Shown one piece after another: positions 46,572-59,800 of a stretch of DNA of 64,000 nt. Position numbers and translations under genes: made by a program. The stretch is from contig OX344756.2 in NCBI GenBank assembly GCA_947034885.2, positions 24,969,489-25,033,488 of the forward strand, in the 5' to 3' direction. A model generated the notes under the pieces. The model was not told the DNA's origin. It ran no database searches and saw nothing but the letters and a program-made list of their open reading frames with translations. This DNA comes from Thuidium tamariscinum. Lineage: Eukaryota > Streptophyta > Bryopsida > Hypnales > Thuidiaceae. How positions within the stretch are numbered: position 1 is the stretch's first letter; every line of letters begins with the position of its first letter.

Positions 46572-49500
46572 TGTTGACTAACATGTACATATTAGTGTAG
46601 CCCATGTACATTCAGCCCTAGGTGTAGCATTAGACACTAGGTTAGTCTTAGAATCCATTGGGTATTGCTCATAGTCAAAGGCAGCCCATGAAAGGTAGTT
46701 ATCCCACATGGTTTGTGAATAACTAGAGAAAGGCTTCTAGCTTAAGTTCAGCTCACTCATGTCGCTTGGCATCATCCTACCATCTAAGTAAAGCCTTTCA
46801 TCCATTCATAACATTGTAATCTCAATAGGTTATGGGCCCGCGCACTTAGAGTTGCGCTTGAGGGTGAAATTCAAATCATTTGGAGGAGATCTTGGAGCTT
46901 GGAGGACCAATCAGCCTTTTGTGACTTTTCACCTACAAACCATATGGTGTGAGTATATTTTTCAAAAACACACTTTGAGGGCATTTTTTTAAAAAGGGAG
47001 AGGAAAGTTTTGTTGCTTTCTCATTGGCTGGTTTGTGAGGTTTTAAGTACATTTTGGTGGAGAGGTTGCTTTATGGTAGTAATCAGACCTAGTTAGGGCT
47101 GGTTACATGCTCCTAGTTTGAGTTTGCTTTTAGAAGTGTGCATTGAGAGCTATTTGAGGCTGAATTGTGCACTTGGGTGCATTGATGAGTGAGATTGTGC
47201 CAATTGTACTAGAGTGAGAGTGCTTTGAGGCTGATTGTGCACTTCGGTGCATTGTTGAGAGTGATTGTGAGCCTTGGAAGCAATCTAGTGAGAATCCATT
47301 GTGAGTCTTGGAAGCATGTTTGGGATGCTTGAGGCATTTGCCATCCATTGAGGGCTGATTAGTGCCCTTGTGAGTGAGTGAGGCGAATTAGTGGATTTAG
47401 CAAACCCTAGAGGGCTGATTTGAGCCCTTATGTGTGAGAGAGGCGAATTAGTGGGTTTTGTGAACCCAAGAGTGCTAAATTGTGCCCTTGTGAGCCTTGT
47501 GGAGCCATTGAGAGCAAAGTAGGATTCTTTGGTGGCTTGGTGATCCAACTAGGGTTGTTGGAGACCATTGTTGTCCTTGAGGTGCTAATTGTGAGTAGGA
47601 GCTTCCATCTAGGGATGATTGGAAGCCTAGAGCTCCTTGGAGTGTGGAGTACCCTCTTTGTGAGGAGGGCTTGCTGAATTGAAGTAGCACTAGCTCATGA
47701 TGTCCATGTGTTGGACTTGAGCTTGATTAGGGTCTGAATTCGTGTTGAGAGGAGGTGATGCACATGTGAGGAGTGTTTGGCCGTCCTTGGTGTTCAAAGG
47801 ATCTTGTGAGGTCCTTGTGAGGGCTGAATTGTGCCATTTCAGCCCCATTGGCTGCCAAGGGAGTGTTTGGAGGCTGAATTGAGTTTTTTTAACTTTTGGA
47901 GACACATTGGGTGCTGCCAACAAGTGGGAGGTGCTTCACCATGGCATCAAGTGGAGGAGAAGGCGTGCGCATCATTGACAAGTTTGATGAGGAGAATGAG
48001 TCCCAAGGGGAGGGATCAGCCCTTGTCTCAAGACATGGGAGAGGAGGCAACACCGAGGCGTTCAAGGAGACAAGGACGTGCTTCAAGTGTGGCAAATCAG
48101 GCCACATTGCTAGGGATTGCAAGGGCAGCCAAGCCAAAGACAAGGAGAGTGTACACCAAGCCTCCAAAGAGGAAGAGGAGATTGCCTTTGCCACCCATGG
48201 AGGAGGGGAGAAGGCCAACATGTTTACTTGGATTGTGGACTCGGGGGCCACCCAACATATGACCAGCCATCGGGATGCCTTCCACACCTATCAGCTCATT
48301 TCGGGGAAGAAGATTTATTTGGGAGACAATGGCATGGTGGAGGCCCTTGGCAAGGGGGAGATCCTTGTGGAGGTCCAAGTGAAGGGCTGACCAAGAGGAT
48401 CCAGATGCAAGAAGTGCTCCATGTCCCCAAGTTGCATGCCAACTTGCTTTCGGTGAGTAGATTGTCTTTAGGAGGTTTGAAGGTACATTTCAACATGGTG
48501 GGGTGTGTTGTGAGGGCACCGAGTGGAGTTTTGATAGCATCAGCCCCTCGTGAGGGCCACTTGTACCCCCTCCACTTCACCAAGGTGAATGGTACTTCCT
48601 TGGCTTGTGTTGCCCAAGGATCAGCCCAAGGATCAGCTCATGGAGACCTTGTGGAGCTTTGGCATAGGAGGCTTGGGCACTTGAATGTGAAGAGCATGAA
48701 GAGTCTCCAACACATTGTGAAGGGGCTGAACCTCTCTTCTTGCAAGCATGATTGGAGTTCTATGGTGTGCAAGGGGTGCATTGAGGGCAAGCAAGCAAGG
48801 CAGCTCTTCCCCAAGGATGGGGGAACCCGAGCCACCAAGCCATTGCAGCTAGTGCATTCAGATGTGTGTAGGCCGATGAAGACGACAACCATAGGAGGAG
48901 CAACGTATTTTGTGACCTTCATTGATGATTTCTCTCGCAAGGTGTGGGTGTATATGTTGAAGTGCAAGAGTGAGGTGTTTGGGCGTTTTGAGACTTGGAA
49001 GGCCCTTGTGGAGGCCCAATCTGATTGCAAGGTGAAGGTGCTGTGGTCAGATAATGGGGGGGAGTATATGTCCAAGGCCTTTGAGGAGTACTTGAAGGCC
49101 CATGGCATTGAGCACCACACTTCAGCACCTTACACTCCTCAACAAAATGGTGTAGCGGAGCGTGCAAATCGCACCATTGTGGAGATGGCAAGGGCCATGA
49201 TTCATGGCCAAGGGCTGAAGTATGAGCTTTGGGGGGAGGCGGTATCTACAGCGGTTTATACAAGGAACCGGTGCCCCACCCAAGCCTTGACAAGCATGAC
49301 ACCCCAAGAAGCTTGGAGTGGGATTAGGCCCCATGTGTCTCACATGCGTATTTTTGGGTGCATGGCCTATGCATTGGTCCCAAGTGCCAAGAGGACCAAG
49401 TTGGATGGCAAGGGCATCAAGTGTCTTTTCCTTGGTTATTGTGAGGGAACCAAGGCTTATACGCTGATGTGTGTGGAGAGTAAGAAGATCATCAAGAGTA

Positions 49501-50556
49501 GAGATGTGACCTTCTTGGAGGATGGAGGTGCTGATCCCAAGCTCTTGGAGATGAGCCCAAGTGGGAGTAGTGGAGGACCAGCCCAAAAGGTGGGCACAAC
49601 TCCAAGAGTGCACATGGAAGATGATGGAGATGAAGATGAAGAACGGGTAGAGCCCAAGAAGAAGGTGGCCACACCCCAAGGGAAGAGACCATCAGCCCCT
49701 TCTCTAAGATCTTCACCGAGGGAGAAGGAGCATGATCAGCCCTTGGAAGAGCAAGATCGGCCATTGGAGGAGCAAGACCAGCCTTTGGAGGAGCAAGAGG
49801 AGCCATGTTATCCAACAAGGACTCGTAAGCCTCTAGGAGATTGGTGGCTGAATCACATTCTTCCCCCACAACGTGAAGAAGAAGCCAACATAGCTTGCTT
49901 TGGAGATGCAACCACACTTAGTGAAGTGTTGGGTTGTGAAGATGCAAGCAAGTCGGAGTTGGCTATGCAAACGGAGTGCAAAGCCCAAGGTGGACCACTT
50001 AACACTCATGAGGAGTTGCCCAAGCTCATAGATGATGAGTTGGAGGAGGCAAGGGCTGAAATGCAAGGTGTGCCTTATAAGGCAGCGGTGAGTTCTTTGA
50101 AGCATGCCATGGAAGCCACAAGGGCTGATTTGGCATTATCAGTGAGTGTTGTATGTGAATCCAGGTCTAAGTATGGCCCAAAGTGTTGGGCAGCGGTCAA
50201 GAGAGTGTTGAGATAGTTTTATGGCGTACTTGGTAAGCCACCAAACCAAACTTGATTGCAATGATAATTCATTGCACCTTTGACCACTCTCAAAGTGGGA
50301 GTGTTGAAGATCATGTACATATTAGTGTAGACCATGTACATACAGCCCTAGGAGTAGCATTAGACACTAGGATAGTGTTAGAGTCCATTGGGTATTGCTC
50401 GTAGTCAAAGGCAGCCCATGAAAGGTAGTTATCCCACATGGTTTGTGGATAACTAGGGAAAGGCTTGTAGCATAAGATCAGCCCACGCATGGGTCTTTGT
50501 ATCTTCCTACCATCTAAGTAAAGCCTTTCCCTATCATTACCTTTGTAATCTCAATA
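46572..50556 (+). mobile_element. Copia E4, reduced form
   Basis: The 5' LTR is at 46572-46827 and the 3' LTR at 50302-50556. Between them are the half-tRNA primer site (one change, GCCCGC), the leader, a knuckle-protease-integrase region on the + strand (47941-50216) and a polypurine tract. The layout matches E2, with most of gag and RT/RNase H missing. The two LTRs differ at more than 20 sites and belong to different subfamilies: 5' is type B ('cttaagttcagctc') and 3' is type C ('gcataagatcagccca'). The flanks do not form a matching duplication. It may be a recombinant between two insertions. It is broken, with a few breaks. Confidence 0.85.
47941..50216 (+). pseudogene. Knuckle/protease/integrase region of E4 (fossil)
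   Basis: The parts seen are a short N-terminus like that of E7, the CCHC knuckle CFKCGKSGHIARDC and the protease VDSGATQHM. The pre-integrase HRRLGHLN and an integrase core with FVTFIDDFSRKVW and ERANRTI follow. A repeated PLEEQD linker and the same short RT-derived tail as E2 come last. It is broken in at least one place. Confidence 0.85.
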
Positions 50557-50815
50557 GGAAGATGCCAAGCCACATGAGTGGGCTGAACTTAAGCTACAAG
50601 CCTTTCTCTAGTTATCCACAAACCATGTGGGATAACTACCTTTCACGGGCTGCCTTTGACTACGAGCAATACCCAATGGATTCTAAGACTAACCTAGTGT
50701 CTAATGCTACACCTAGGGCTGAATTTACGTGGGCTACACTAATATGTACATGTTCCTGAACATACTCCTAGGGCTGTATGTACATGGTCTACACTAATAT
50801 GTACATGATCTTGAA
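50557..50815 (-). repeat. Two adjoining Copia LTR fragments, opposite strand
   Basis: A type-B LTR in reverse orientation, ending CTGAACA, is followed by a second short LTR start (TACTCCTAGGGCTG...TTGAACA). They look like remnants of successive insertions into LTR sequence. Confidence 0.75.
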
Positions 50816-53063
50816 CAGCTGCTTTATCTGCCGCTCCATTCCCATGTAATACAGCGCTACTTTGGCTCCAATGTCAACTATTGGGTAGAAAAGGAATGAC
50901 CAATCTTCCAACTCCAAATCCCATTGAGCTTACATCTTGCACAACAAATTGGGTTGGTTCTCGTATTTGCTCGCCATATCCTTAATCTCCTCAAACTAGT
51001 CCTTCGACAACATGGCGCCCTTTGTCAAATCGTACATGTTAAGAAATGCATCCCTCTGCAACTTATAGGCTCTAAAAAGTGAGTAGGAGGGTGGCGATTT
51101 GACTTGATGATTCCACAAGGCTGCCCTCAGACTGTCGACTTGACCTTACAACTCCGCAGCCTTTTCTTGGGCTTCAGAGTTCGACTCTGCCAGGATTCGT
51201 AAATCGGCCTCCAATTGTGGGTCTGGAGTCGACTGGTCCAAGGGTATGTGTAACTCCGCATCAAAAGACTCCGGTACTTGATACTTCAATTTAGAATGTA
51301 TTCTTGTATTCTGTATTCTCCTTGCGCAGGGCCATGTTATTAGACCGCATGTCATTGACTCGGTCTACTATCACCTTGTTCTCATGCATCAGCTCCACAT
51401 AATCCAAATTCTTGGAATCATACGCCTTTGCTTTGAATTTGTAACCCTCCGCTCTTGTCTCCCATTGCTTCGCTCGGTCCTCTAGCGCAGCTTTCTCCTT
51501 AGTCCATTTGTCTTGCTTTCGTTGCGCGTTCTGCTCCAAGTCCAATATTCACACGTCCTTCTCCTTGAGGAGTTTCGACAATTTGCCTTTCTCCACTGAG
51601 TTCTTCTGGAGCCTAGTCTAAAGCGCAGTCTCTCTTGCCACTGCTCCCTGGAACTCCTGTCAACTTGTCAATTCCTTCCTTGCAGTTGCTTGAACTCCTT
51701 CACCAACGTATGATAGAGTTCGTAAACTTCGCGAGTCTCCTTCGTTGGTTCTTCGACAATCACAGGTGGAGTGAAAATTGGTGACTCTGGTCTTTACGGC
51801 TGCGTCTCCGATTCTTGAGGTGCTGCTTGCTTCCGTTTCTTTTGGGCTGGGGGCTCTTGTGCAGCCGATGGTTGGCTAGTTGTCTTTGCTTTCTCCATTG
51901 GTGTTGTAGTCTTTTGTCGAGTGGCCTGAGTGGTTGAAGGCATAGTTGGCAGCTTCACGGCTAATGGGGTCACCGTTAAATTGACCTTGGGATATGGTTT
52001 TCCCATGAGGGACATATAAGTTGCCCCCAAGAGTGATAAGGGGTTGCAGGTCTTCTTACTTGCCAGCTCCATCTTCATACAATCGAAGACAATTTGTCCC
52101 CAATTGTATTGTATCCTTTGCCATGTGGTCAGTCCCACCTTCAACACCTAATCAGTGGCAAAATTGGCCTTCGGGGCCGAAAACATCCTCTGGTTGATGT
52201 ATATGAGCCAGGATGACATCGGGGGAATAGCCTTAGTGATATCCCATCCTTGTTTCTTCTTTGTCACTCCCTTCTCTCCAAAAATATCCACCTTGTCATT
52301 TGTCGTAAGGGTTCCCCACTCTGTCAACTCGACCCTACCCATTGGCAACTGGAGTAGCTTGGCCACCATAGTGGGATCAAATTGGACATGGGATCCATTA
52401 ATCTCAATCTCATCTGAAGCTCCATACTCCGAAGTTTGGACGAATTGTCTCACTCAATCCACATCCAGCTTCTCCCAAGTGCAATGGAGATAATTCCACA
52501 GGCCTGCATTTTGAAGATTCGTCTGATTTTGCTCGATGGTGTATTTCAGCATGTGATCGGATAGCTCATAAAGAGGAATCGCAATCACTATCAAATTTCT
52601 CTTCTCCATGCTGCTTCTGGTTCTTCCCGTCATGTTGTCTTCAATCTCCGTATACTTTCACTGTTCTTTAGACAAGGTATTAAATTATCTCTCGGCTATT
52701 AGGCTCAATCTCTTAAAACATTTGAGGAACAATAGGGAAAATATAATGTTCAACCTGCCTAATCCCATACTAATCTTTTCTATACTTTCAGAGTAAAAGG
52801 AATTCATTCTTTAGTCCTCTAGATAATTTGACCTCTCTTAACTGGACTAGAGCTATTTCTCAGCTTTGTATTATAACTTCACTCTAACATCTCTCTGGCA
52901 ATTGGTCATAGGCTTCATCATGCTCCACTTCTTTTTGACCATTAGATAGTTAACCAAATTAGACCGATGACCATTTGACTGATAAGCAAAAGGACCAAGG
53001 AAAGGATTAGACCAACTAAATTCAGTAAAGATTACAAATTAACCCTTCCAGGGATATTAACTT
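50816..53063 (-). pseudogene. Relic of unknown minus-strand reading frames with a coiled coil
   Basis: Read on the minus strand, three coding-like blocks follow one another. The first (52453-52148) has VQFDPTMVAKLLQLP and is globular. The second (52147-51794) begins LKVGLTTWQRIQYNWG and ends in a low-complexity Pro/Thr/Lys/Gln tail. The third (51545-51146) is Lys/Glu-rich coiled coil with EKAALEDRAKQWE. I do not recognise the family. The layout (globular domain, basic spacer, coiled coil) recalls the structural-type ORFs of large plant repeats, but no polymerase or transposase motif is present. It is flanked by Copia pieces on both sides. Confidence 0.4.
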
Positions 53064-55784
53064 TATTGAGATTACAAAGGTGATTACAACTCAACACTTC
53101 TCCAAGTGCGGTTGCATCTCCAAAGCAAGCTACATTGGCTTCTTCTTCACGTTGTGGGGGAAGAATGAGATTCAGCCACCAATCTCCTAGAGGCCTACGA
53201 GTCCTTGTTGGATAACGTGGCCCCTCTTGCTCCTCCAAGGGCTGACCATGCTCCTTCTCCCTTGGTGAAGTGCTTGGAGAAGGAGTAGCTGATCTCTTCA
53301 CTTGGGGAGTAGTCACCTTCTTCTTGGGCTCCACCAAGTCCTCATCTTCCCCTCCTTGCTCTTCATCTTCATCATCTTCCATGTGTACTCTTGGAGTTGG
53401 GCCCACCACATGGGCTGGTCCTCCATTTCTCCCACTTGGGCTCATCTCCAAGAGCTTGGGATCAGCACCTCCATCCTCCAAGAAGGTCACATCTCGACTC
53501 TTGATGATCTTCTTGCTCTCCACACACATTAGCCTATAAGCCTTGGTTCCCTCACAATAACCAAGGAAAAAAGCACTTGATGCCCTTGGCATCCAACTTG
53601 GTCCTCTAAGCACTTGGGACCAATGCATAGGCCATGCACCCAAAAATACGCATGTGAGACACATGGGGCCTAATCCCACTCCAAGCTTCTTGGGGTGTCA
53701 TGCTTGTCAAGGCTTGGGTGGTGCACAGGTTCCTTGTATAAACCGATGTAGACACCGCCTCCCCCCAAAGCTCATACTTCAGCCCTTGGCCATGAATCAT
53801 AGACCTTGCCATCCCCACAATGGTGCGATTTGCACGCTCCGCTACGCCGTTTTGTTCACGAGTGTAGGGTGCTGAAGTGTGGTGCTCAATGCCATGGGCC
53901 TTCAAGAACCCCTCAAAGGCCTTGGACACATATTCCCCTCCATTATCCGACCGCAGCACCTTCACCTTGCAATCAGATTGGGCCTCCACAAGGGCCTTCC
54001 AAGTCTCAAAACGCCCAAACACCTCACTCTTGCACTTTAGCATATACACCCACACCTTGTGAGAGAAATCATCAATGAAGGTCACAAAATACCTTGCTCC
54101 TCCTATGGTTGTGGTCTTCATCGGCCCACACACATCTGAATGCACAAGCTGCAATGGCTTGGTGGCTCGGGTTGCCCCATCCTTGGGGAAGGGCTGCCTT
54201 GCTTGCTTGCCCTCAATGCACCCCTTGCACACCATAGAACTCCAATCATGCTTGCAAGAAGAGAGGTTCAGCCCCTTCACAATGTGTTGGAGACTCTTCA
54301 TGCTCTTCACATTCAAGTGCCCAAGCCTCCTATGCCAAAGCTCCACAAGGTCTCCACATGAGCTGATCCTTGGGCTGATCCTTAGACTGATCCTTGGGCC
54401 ACACAAGCCAAGGAAGTACCATTCACCTTGGTGAAGTGGAGGCGGTACAAGTGGCCCTCACGAGGGGCTGATGCTATCAAAACTCCACTTGGTGCCCTCA
54501 CAACACACCCCACCTTGTTGAAATTATTGAGATTACAAAGGTATTGATGGATGAAAGGCTTTACTTAGATGGTAGGAAGATACAAAGACCCATGAGTGGG
54601 CTGATCTTATACTAAAAGCCTTTCCCTAGTTATCCACAAACCATGTGGGATAACTACCTTTCATGGGCTGCCTTTGACTACGAGCAGTACCCAATGAACT
54701 CTAAGACTATCCTAGTGTCTAATGCTACTCCTAGGGCTGAATGTACATGGGCTACACTAATATGTACATGATCTTCAACAGAAATGAACCTTCAATCCTC
54801 CCGAAGACAATTGGCTCACCGAAAGCAAGTTGGCATGCAACTTGGGGACATGGAGGGCCTCTTGGATCTGGATCCTCTTGGTTAGCCCCTTCACTTGCAC
54901 CTCCACAAGGATCTGCCCCTTCCCAAGGGCCTCCACCATGCCATTGTCTCCCAAATAAATCTTCTTCCCCGAAATGAGCTGATAGGTGTGGAAGGCATCC
55001 CGATGACTGGTCATATGTTGGGTGGCCCCCGAGTCCACAATCCAAGTAAACATGTTGGCCTTCTCCCCTCCTCCATGGGAGGCAAAGGCAATCTCCTCCT
55101 CTTTGGAGGCTTGGTGTGCACTCTCTTTGTCTTTGTCTTGGCTGCCCTTGCAATCCCTAGCAATGTGGCCTGGTTTGCCACACTTGAAGCACGTCCTTGT
55201 CTCCTTGAACGCCTTGTTGATGCCTCTTCTCCCATGTCTTGAGACAGGGCATGATCCCTCCCCTTGGGACTCATTCTCCTCATCAAACTTGTCAATGATG
55301 CGCACACCTTCTTCTCCACTTGATGCCATGATGAAGCACCTCCCACTTGTTGGCAGCACCCAATGTGTCTCCAAAAGTTAAAAAAACTCAATTCAGCCTC
55401 CAAACACTCCCTTGGCAGCCAATGGGGCTGAAATGGCACAATTCAGCCCTCACAAGGACCTCCCAAGATCCTCCAAGCTCCAAGAACGACCAAACATTCC
55501 CTTGGCAGCCAATAGGGCTGAAATGGCACCAATCAGCCCTCACAAGGACCTCACAAGATCCTTTGAACACCAAGGACGGCCAAACACTCCTCACATGTGC
55601 ATCACCTCCTCTCAACACGAATTCAGACCCTAATCAAGCTCAAGTCCAACACATGGACGTCATGAGCTAGTGCTACTTCAATTCAGCAAGCCCTCCTCAC
55701 AAAGAGGGTACTCCACACTCCAAGGAGCTCTAGGCTTCCAATCAGCCCTAGATGGAAGCTCGTACTCACAATCAGCACCTCAAG
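53064..55784 (-). mobile_element. Copia E5, partial copy with a solo LTR inserted
   Basis: On the minus strand the leader (to 55784), gag-knuckle, protease, integrase and linker parts are recognisable between about 55380 and 53080. The left edge keeps only a short LTR remnant (TATTGAGATTACAAAGG). Neither complete LTR of this copy is present. The solo LTR at 54525-54780 was inserted later. It is a broken fossil with several breaks. At 55784 it abuts the Ty3-type fragment. Confidence 0.8.
54525..54780 (-). repeat. Solo Copia LTR (subfamily C) inside E5
   Basis: 256 bp, TATTGAG...TTCAACA, with a perfect GAAAT duplication at 54520-54524 and 54781-54785. It interrupts the E5 coding region. Confidence 0.95.
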
Positions 55785-56766
55785 TAATGTTTGAATCCTC
55801 TTCTTGAGTTTCTCCCCAATAAATTGTAGGATAAAGGGGTAATTTAATTTTATTCCTTCCTTTCCCAATAGTTAACATTCCTCTACCCCAATCATCCTTA
55901 GTTTTAGCTACGTATAACCATGGTCTACCTAGTAAAATAGGATAGGAGGAAATGGCTTTCGTTAATTTAAATACAATATAATCTACTTTATAGTCTATTC
56001 CTTCGATAGTTGTTACGATTTGGGATAACATTCCTAAGGGTTTTACTCGACTTTGGTTCGCCATCCTAAGGATGATGGGAGTAGTGGTCATAGTAGTTAA
56101 CCCTAATTCCTCCATAGTTTCAAAATTCATAAGGTTAACACTAGACCCACTATCAATTTGGACACCTTGGATTAAGGTACCGTCAATCATTACCTCAACG
56201 GTAGGTGCCCCAGGATCGATAGTAATTTCATGTAATTTGATTGATTTGACCCTTTTACATACTAAAGAAGTACTTAAATCACTTCGACATGTAGGCGAAA
56301 TTGCCAAAAGTTGTTTCATGGTAATGTTAGGTTGAATTTGATCCAAATTGTCTAATAAATTATAGGGTTCCATCCCTATTGCTAATTTCATACTACGGGG
56401 TACCTTCCGTTTTGGTATATTTGACTCAGGGTCTTTAAATTTTACCCGTTTTGCGGGAATTGTGTAAAAATCAGGTAATGGGGGTGACAAATTTATTGGA
56501 GTAGTTTTTAAAGGAGTATTGGGTTGTGGAGGTAATGACGTAATAGTTAATTTTGGGTCTGGGTCTAATGCATTTTCCTTAGGTAACCCCTCTTTTAAGG
56601 AATCTAATATAGATGGTTCATCATTTAGTTTACTAGGAGATTCTATAGGGATTGGTTTTACAACTAGAATGGGTCTTACTTCCTCTTCCTCATCTTTTGA
56701 AAGATCATTTTCAATAAGGTTTTGTTTAGCTTTTGTTGCTCTCGTAGTAATAAAACTATTTTCCAT
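55785..56766 (-). pseudogene. Ty3/Gypsy-type Gag-Pol fragment with retropepsin (fossil)
   Basis: An open minus-strand frame of about 325 codons. Its second half is a retropepsin-like aspartic protease with VQIDSGSSVNLMN (about residue 205) and the flap-to-end block YPILLGRPWLY (about 285). This arrangement is typical of plant Ty3/Gypsy polyproteins, not of Copia. The N-terminal half is Pro- and acid-rich linker. No reverse transcriptase follows because E5 abuts it. It is a partial, broken element. Confidence 0.8.
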
Positions 56767-56817
56767 AATAGGTTGTGCAAGAATAATATGGGAAATATGA
56801 TTAGAAGGCCTAGTATT

Positions 56818-59800
56818 TGTTGAAGATCATGTCCATATTAGTGTAGACTATGTACATTCAGCCCTAGGAGTAGCATTAGACTCTTAGTTAGCCTTAGAGT
56901 CCCTTGGGTATTGCTTATAGTCAAAGGCAGCCCATGGTGTTTGGTTATCCCACATGGTTTGTGGATAACTAGGGAAAGGCTTCTCCCTTATGTTCAGCCC
57001 ACTCATGGGCCATGGTATCTTCCTACCATCTAAGTAAAGCCTTTCATCCATTCATAACATTGGAATCTCAATAGGTTATGGGCCCACGCACTTGGAGTTG
57101 CATTTGAGGGAGGAATTCAAAGCATTTGGAGGAGATCTTGGAGCTTGGAGGAGTAATCAGCCCTTTGTCACTTTTCACCTACAAACCATTTGGTGTGAGT
57201 CATTTTTCAAAAATCAAAAACTTTGGAGTGCATTTTTTTTTTAAACAGAGAAATTTCTTTTAGGAGCTCTTGTTGGCTGGTTTGTGAGGTTTTGAGTACA
57301 TTTTGGGTGAGAGTTTGCTTATGGTAGTAATCAGACCTAGTTAGGGCTGGTTGGAAGCTCCTAGTTTGAGTTTGTGCTTAGAAGTGTACATTGGGAGCCC
57401 ATTGAGGCTGATTGTGCATTTGGGTGCATTGTGGATTGTGATGGTGCCAATTGCAATCTAGTGAGAGTCCTTTGGAAGCCTTGGGAGCATATTTGAGTTG
57501 CTTGAGGTGTTTGCCATGCATAGAGGGCTGATTAGAGCCCTTGTGAGTGAGTGAGGCAATTCATGGATTTCTTGATCCTTAGAGGACTGATTTCTGCCCC
57601 TTGTGAGCCATTGAGGGCCAATTAGGGTGCTTTGGTGGATTGGTGATCCAATTAGGGCTATTGGAGACCATTGTTGTCCTTGAGGTGCTTATTGTGAGTA
57701 GTAGCATCCATTTAGGGCTGATTGGAAGGCTTGAGCGCCTTGTTGTGGTAGAATATCCTATTTGTGAGGAGCATTGTGAGATTGCTTGCTGAATTGAAGG
57801 AGCACTAGCCCATGACATTCATGTGGTGAATTTGAGCTTGATTAGGTTCTGATTTGGTGTGGAGTGGAGGTGAGGCACTTGTGTGGAGTGTTTTGGTCGT
57901 TTCATTGGATTGGGAGGAGCTTGGAAGGTCCTTGGAAGGGCTGATTGGTTCCATTTCAACCCAATTGGCTTCCAAGTGAGTGTTTGGAGGCTGACTTGAG
58001 TTGGAGACACTTTGCGTGCTTCCAACAAGTGGAAGGCACTTCATCATGTCATCAAGTGGAGGAGAGGGCGTGCGCATCATTCACAAGTTCAATGGGGAGA
58101 ACTTTGGCATGTGGAAGTTTAAGATGGAGATGATTCTTGCGGAGAAGGACTTGTGGGACGTGGTGGATGGGAGTGAGGAGCCTCCAAGTGAGGATGCTGA
58201 TCCAAAGACCAAGAAGGCATTTGAGAGGAAGGAGAAGAAGGCCTTTGCCCTCATTGCCATCAACCTTACGAACCGGCAGATTACACACATCTGCCATTGC
58301 AAGGGACCAGCCCATGCGTGGACCACCCTTTGCAACATCCATGAGACCAAGAGCCTCTCCAACATCCTCTTTCTTGGGCGCAAGCTCTTCACTAGCAAGA
58401 TGCAAGAGGAGGACGACATGTTGGACCCTGTCAACAAGATCAAGGCTCTTGCGGATGAGTTGGCTTGTTTGGAGGCGCCCGTGACGGAGGGAGATGTGGT
58501 GATGACCTTGTTGGAGAGCTTGCCCCCATCCTATGAGTTCCTCATAACCGCCTTGGAGACAAGGGCCACCAAGGATCTGACCTTGGAGTTTGTGACAGCT
58601 CGCTTGATGCATGAGGTGATAAAGCGCAAGGAGAATGAGCCCCAAGGGGAGGGATGAGCCCTTGTGTCAAGGCATGGCAAGGGAGGCACCACCAAGGCGT
58701 TCAAGGAGACAAGGACATGCTTCAAGTGTGGCAAATCAGGCCACATTGCCAAGCATTGCAAGACCAGCCAAGCCAAAGACAAGGAGAGTGCACACCAAGC
58801 TTCCAAAGAGGAGGAGGAGGAGGATTTCGCCTTTGCCACCCATGGAGGAGGGGAGAAGGCCAACATGTTCACTTGGATTGTGGATTCAGGTGCTACCCAA
58901 CACATGACCAGCCATCGGGATGCCTTCCACACCTATGAGCCCATTTCGGGGAAGAAGATTTACTTGGGAGACAATGGCATGGTAGAGGCTCTTGAGATCC
59001 ATGTGGAGGTGCAAGTGAAGGGGCAGCCTAGGAGGATCCACATTGAGGAGGTGCTCCATGTGCCCAAGTTGCATACCAACTAGCTTTCGGAAAGCAAGTT
59101 GTCTTTGCAAGGTTTGAAAGTGCAATTCAACATGGTGGGATGTGTTGTGAGGTCCCCAAGTGGAGTCTTGATTGCATCAGCCCCTCGTGAGTGCAACTTG
59201 TTCATCCTCCATTTCACCAAGGTGAATAGCACTTCCTTGGCTTGTGTGGCCCAAGGATTAGCTCATAAGGACCTTGTGGAGCTTTGGCAAACGAGGCTTG
59301 GGCACTTGAATGTGAAGAGCATGAAGAGCCTCCAACACATTATGAAGGGGCTGAATCTCTCTTCTTGCAACATGATTGGAGTTCTAGGATTTGGGGTTTA
59401 AGGGTTTTTGGTGTGCAAGGGGTGTGCAAGCATGATTGGAGTTCTAGGGTTTTTGGTGTTTAAGGGGTGCATTGAGGGCAAGCAAGCAAGGTAGCCCTTC
59501 CCCAAGGATGGGACAACAAGGGCCAGCAAGCCATTGGAGCTTGTGCATTCCGATGTGTGCGGGCCAATGAGGACCTCAACCATAGGAGGAGCAAGGTATT
59601 TTGTGACCTTTATTGATGATTTCTCTCGCAAGGTGTGGGTGTATATGCTGAAGTGCAAGAGTGAGGTGTTTGGGCGTTTTGAGACTTGGAAGGCCCTTGT
59701 GGAGGCCCAATCTGATTGCAAGGTGAAGGTGCTGCGGTCGGATAATGGAGGGGAATATGTGTCCAAGGCCTTTAAAGAGTACTTGAAGGCCCATGGCATT

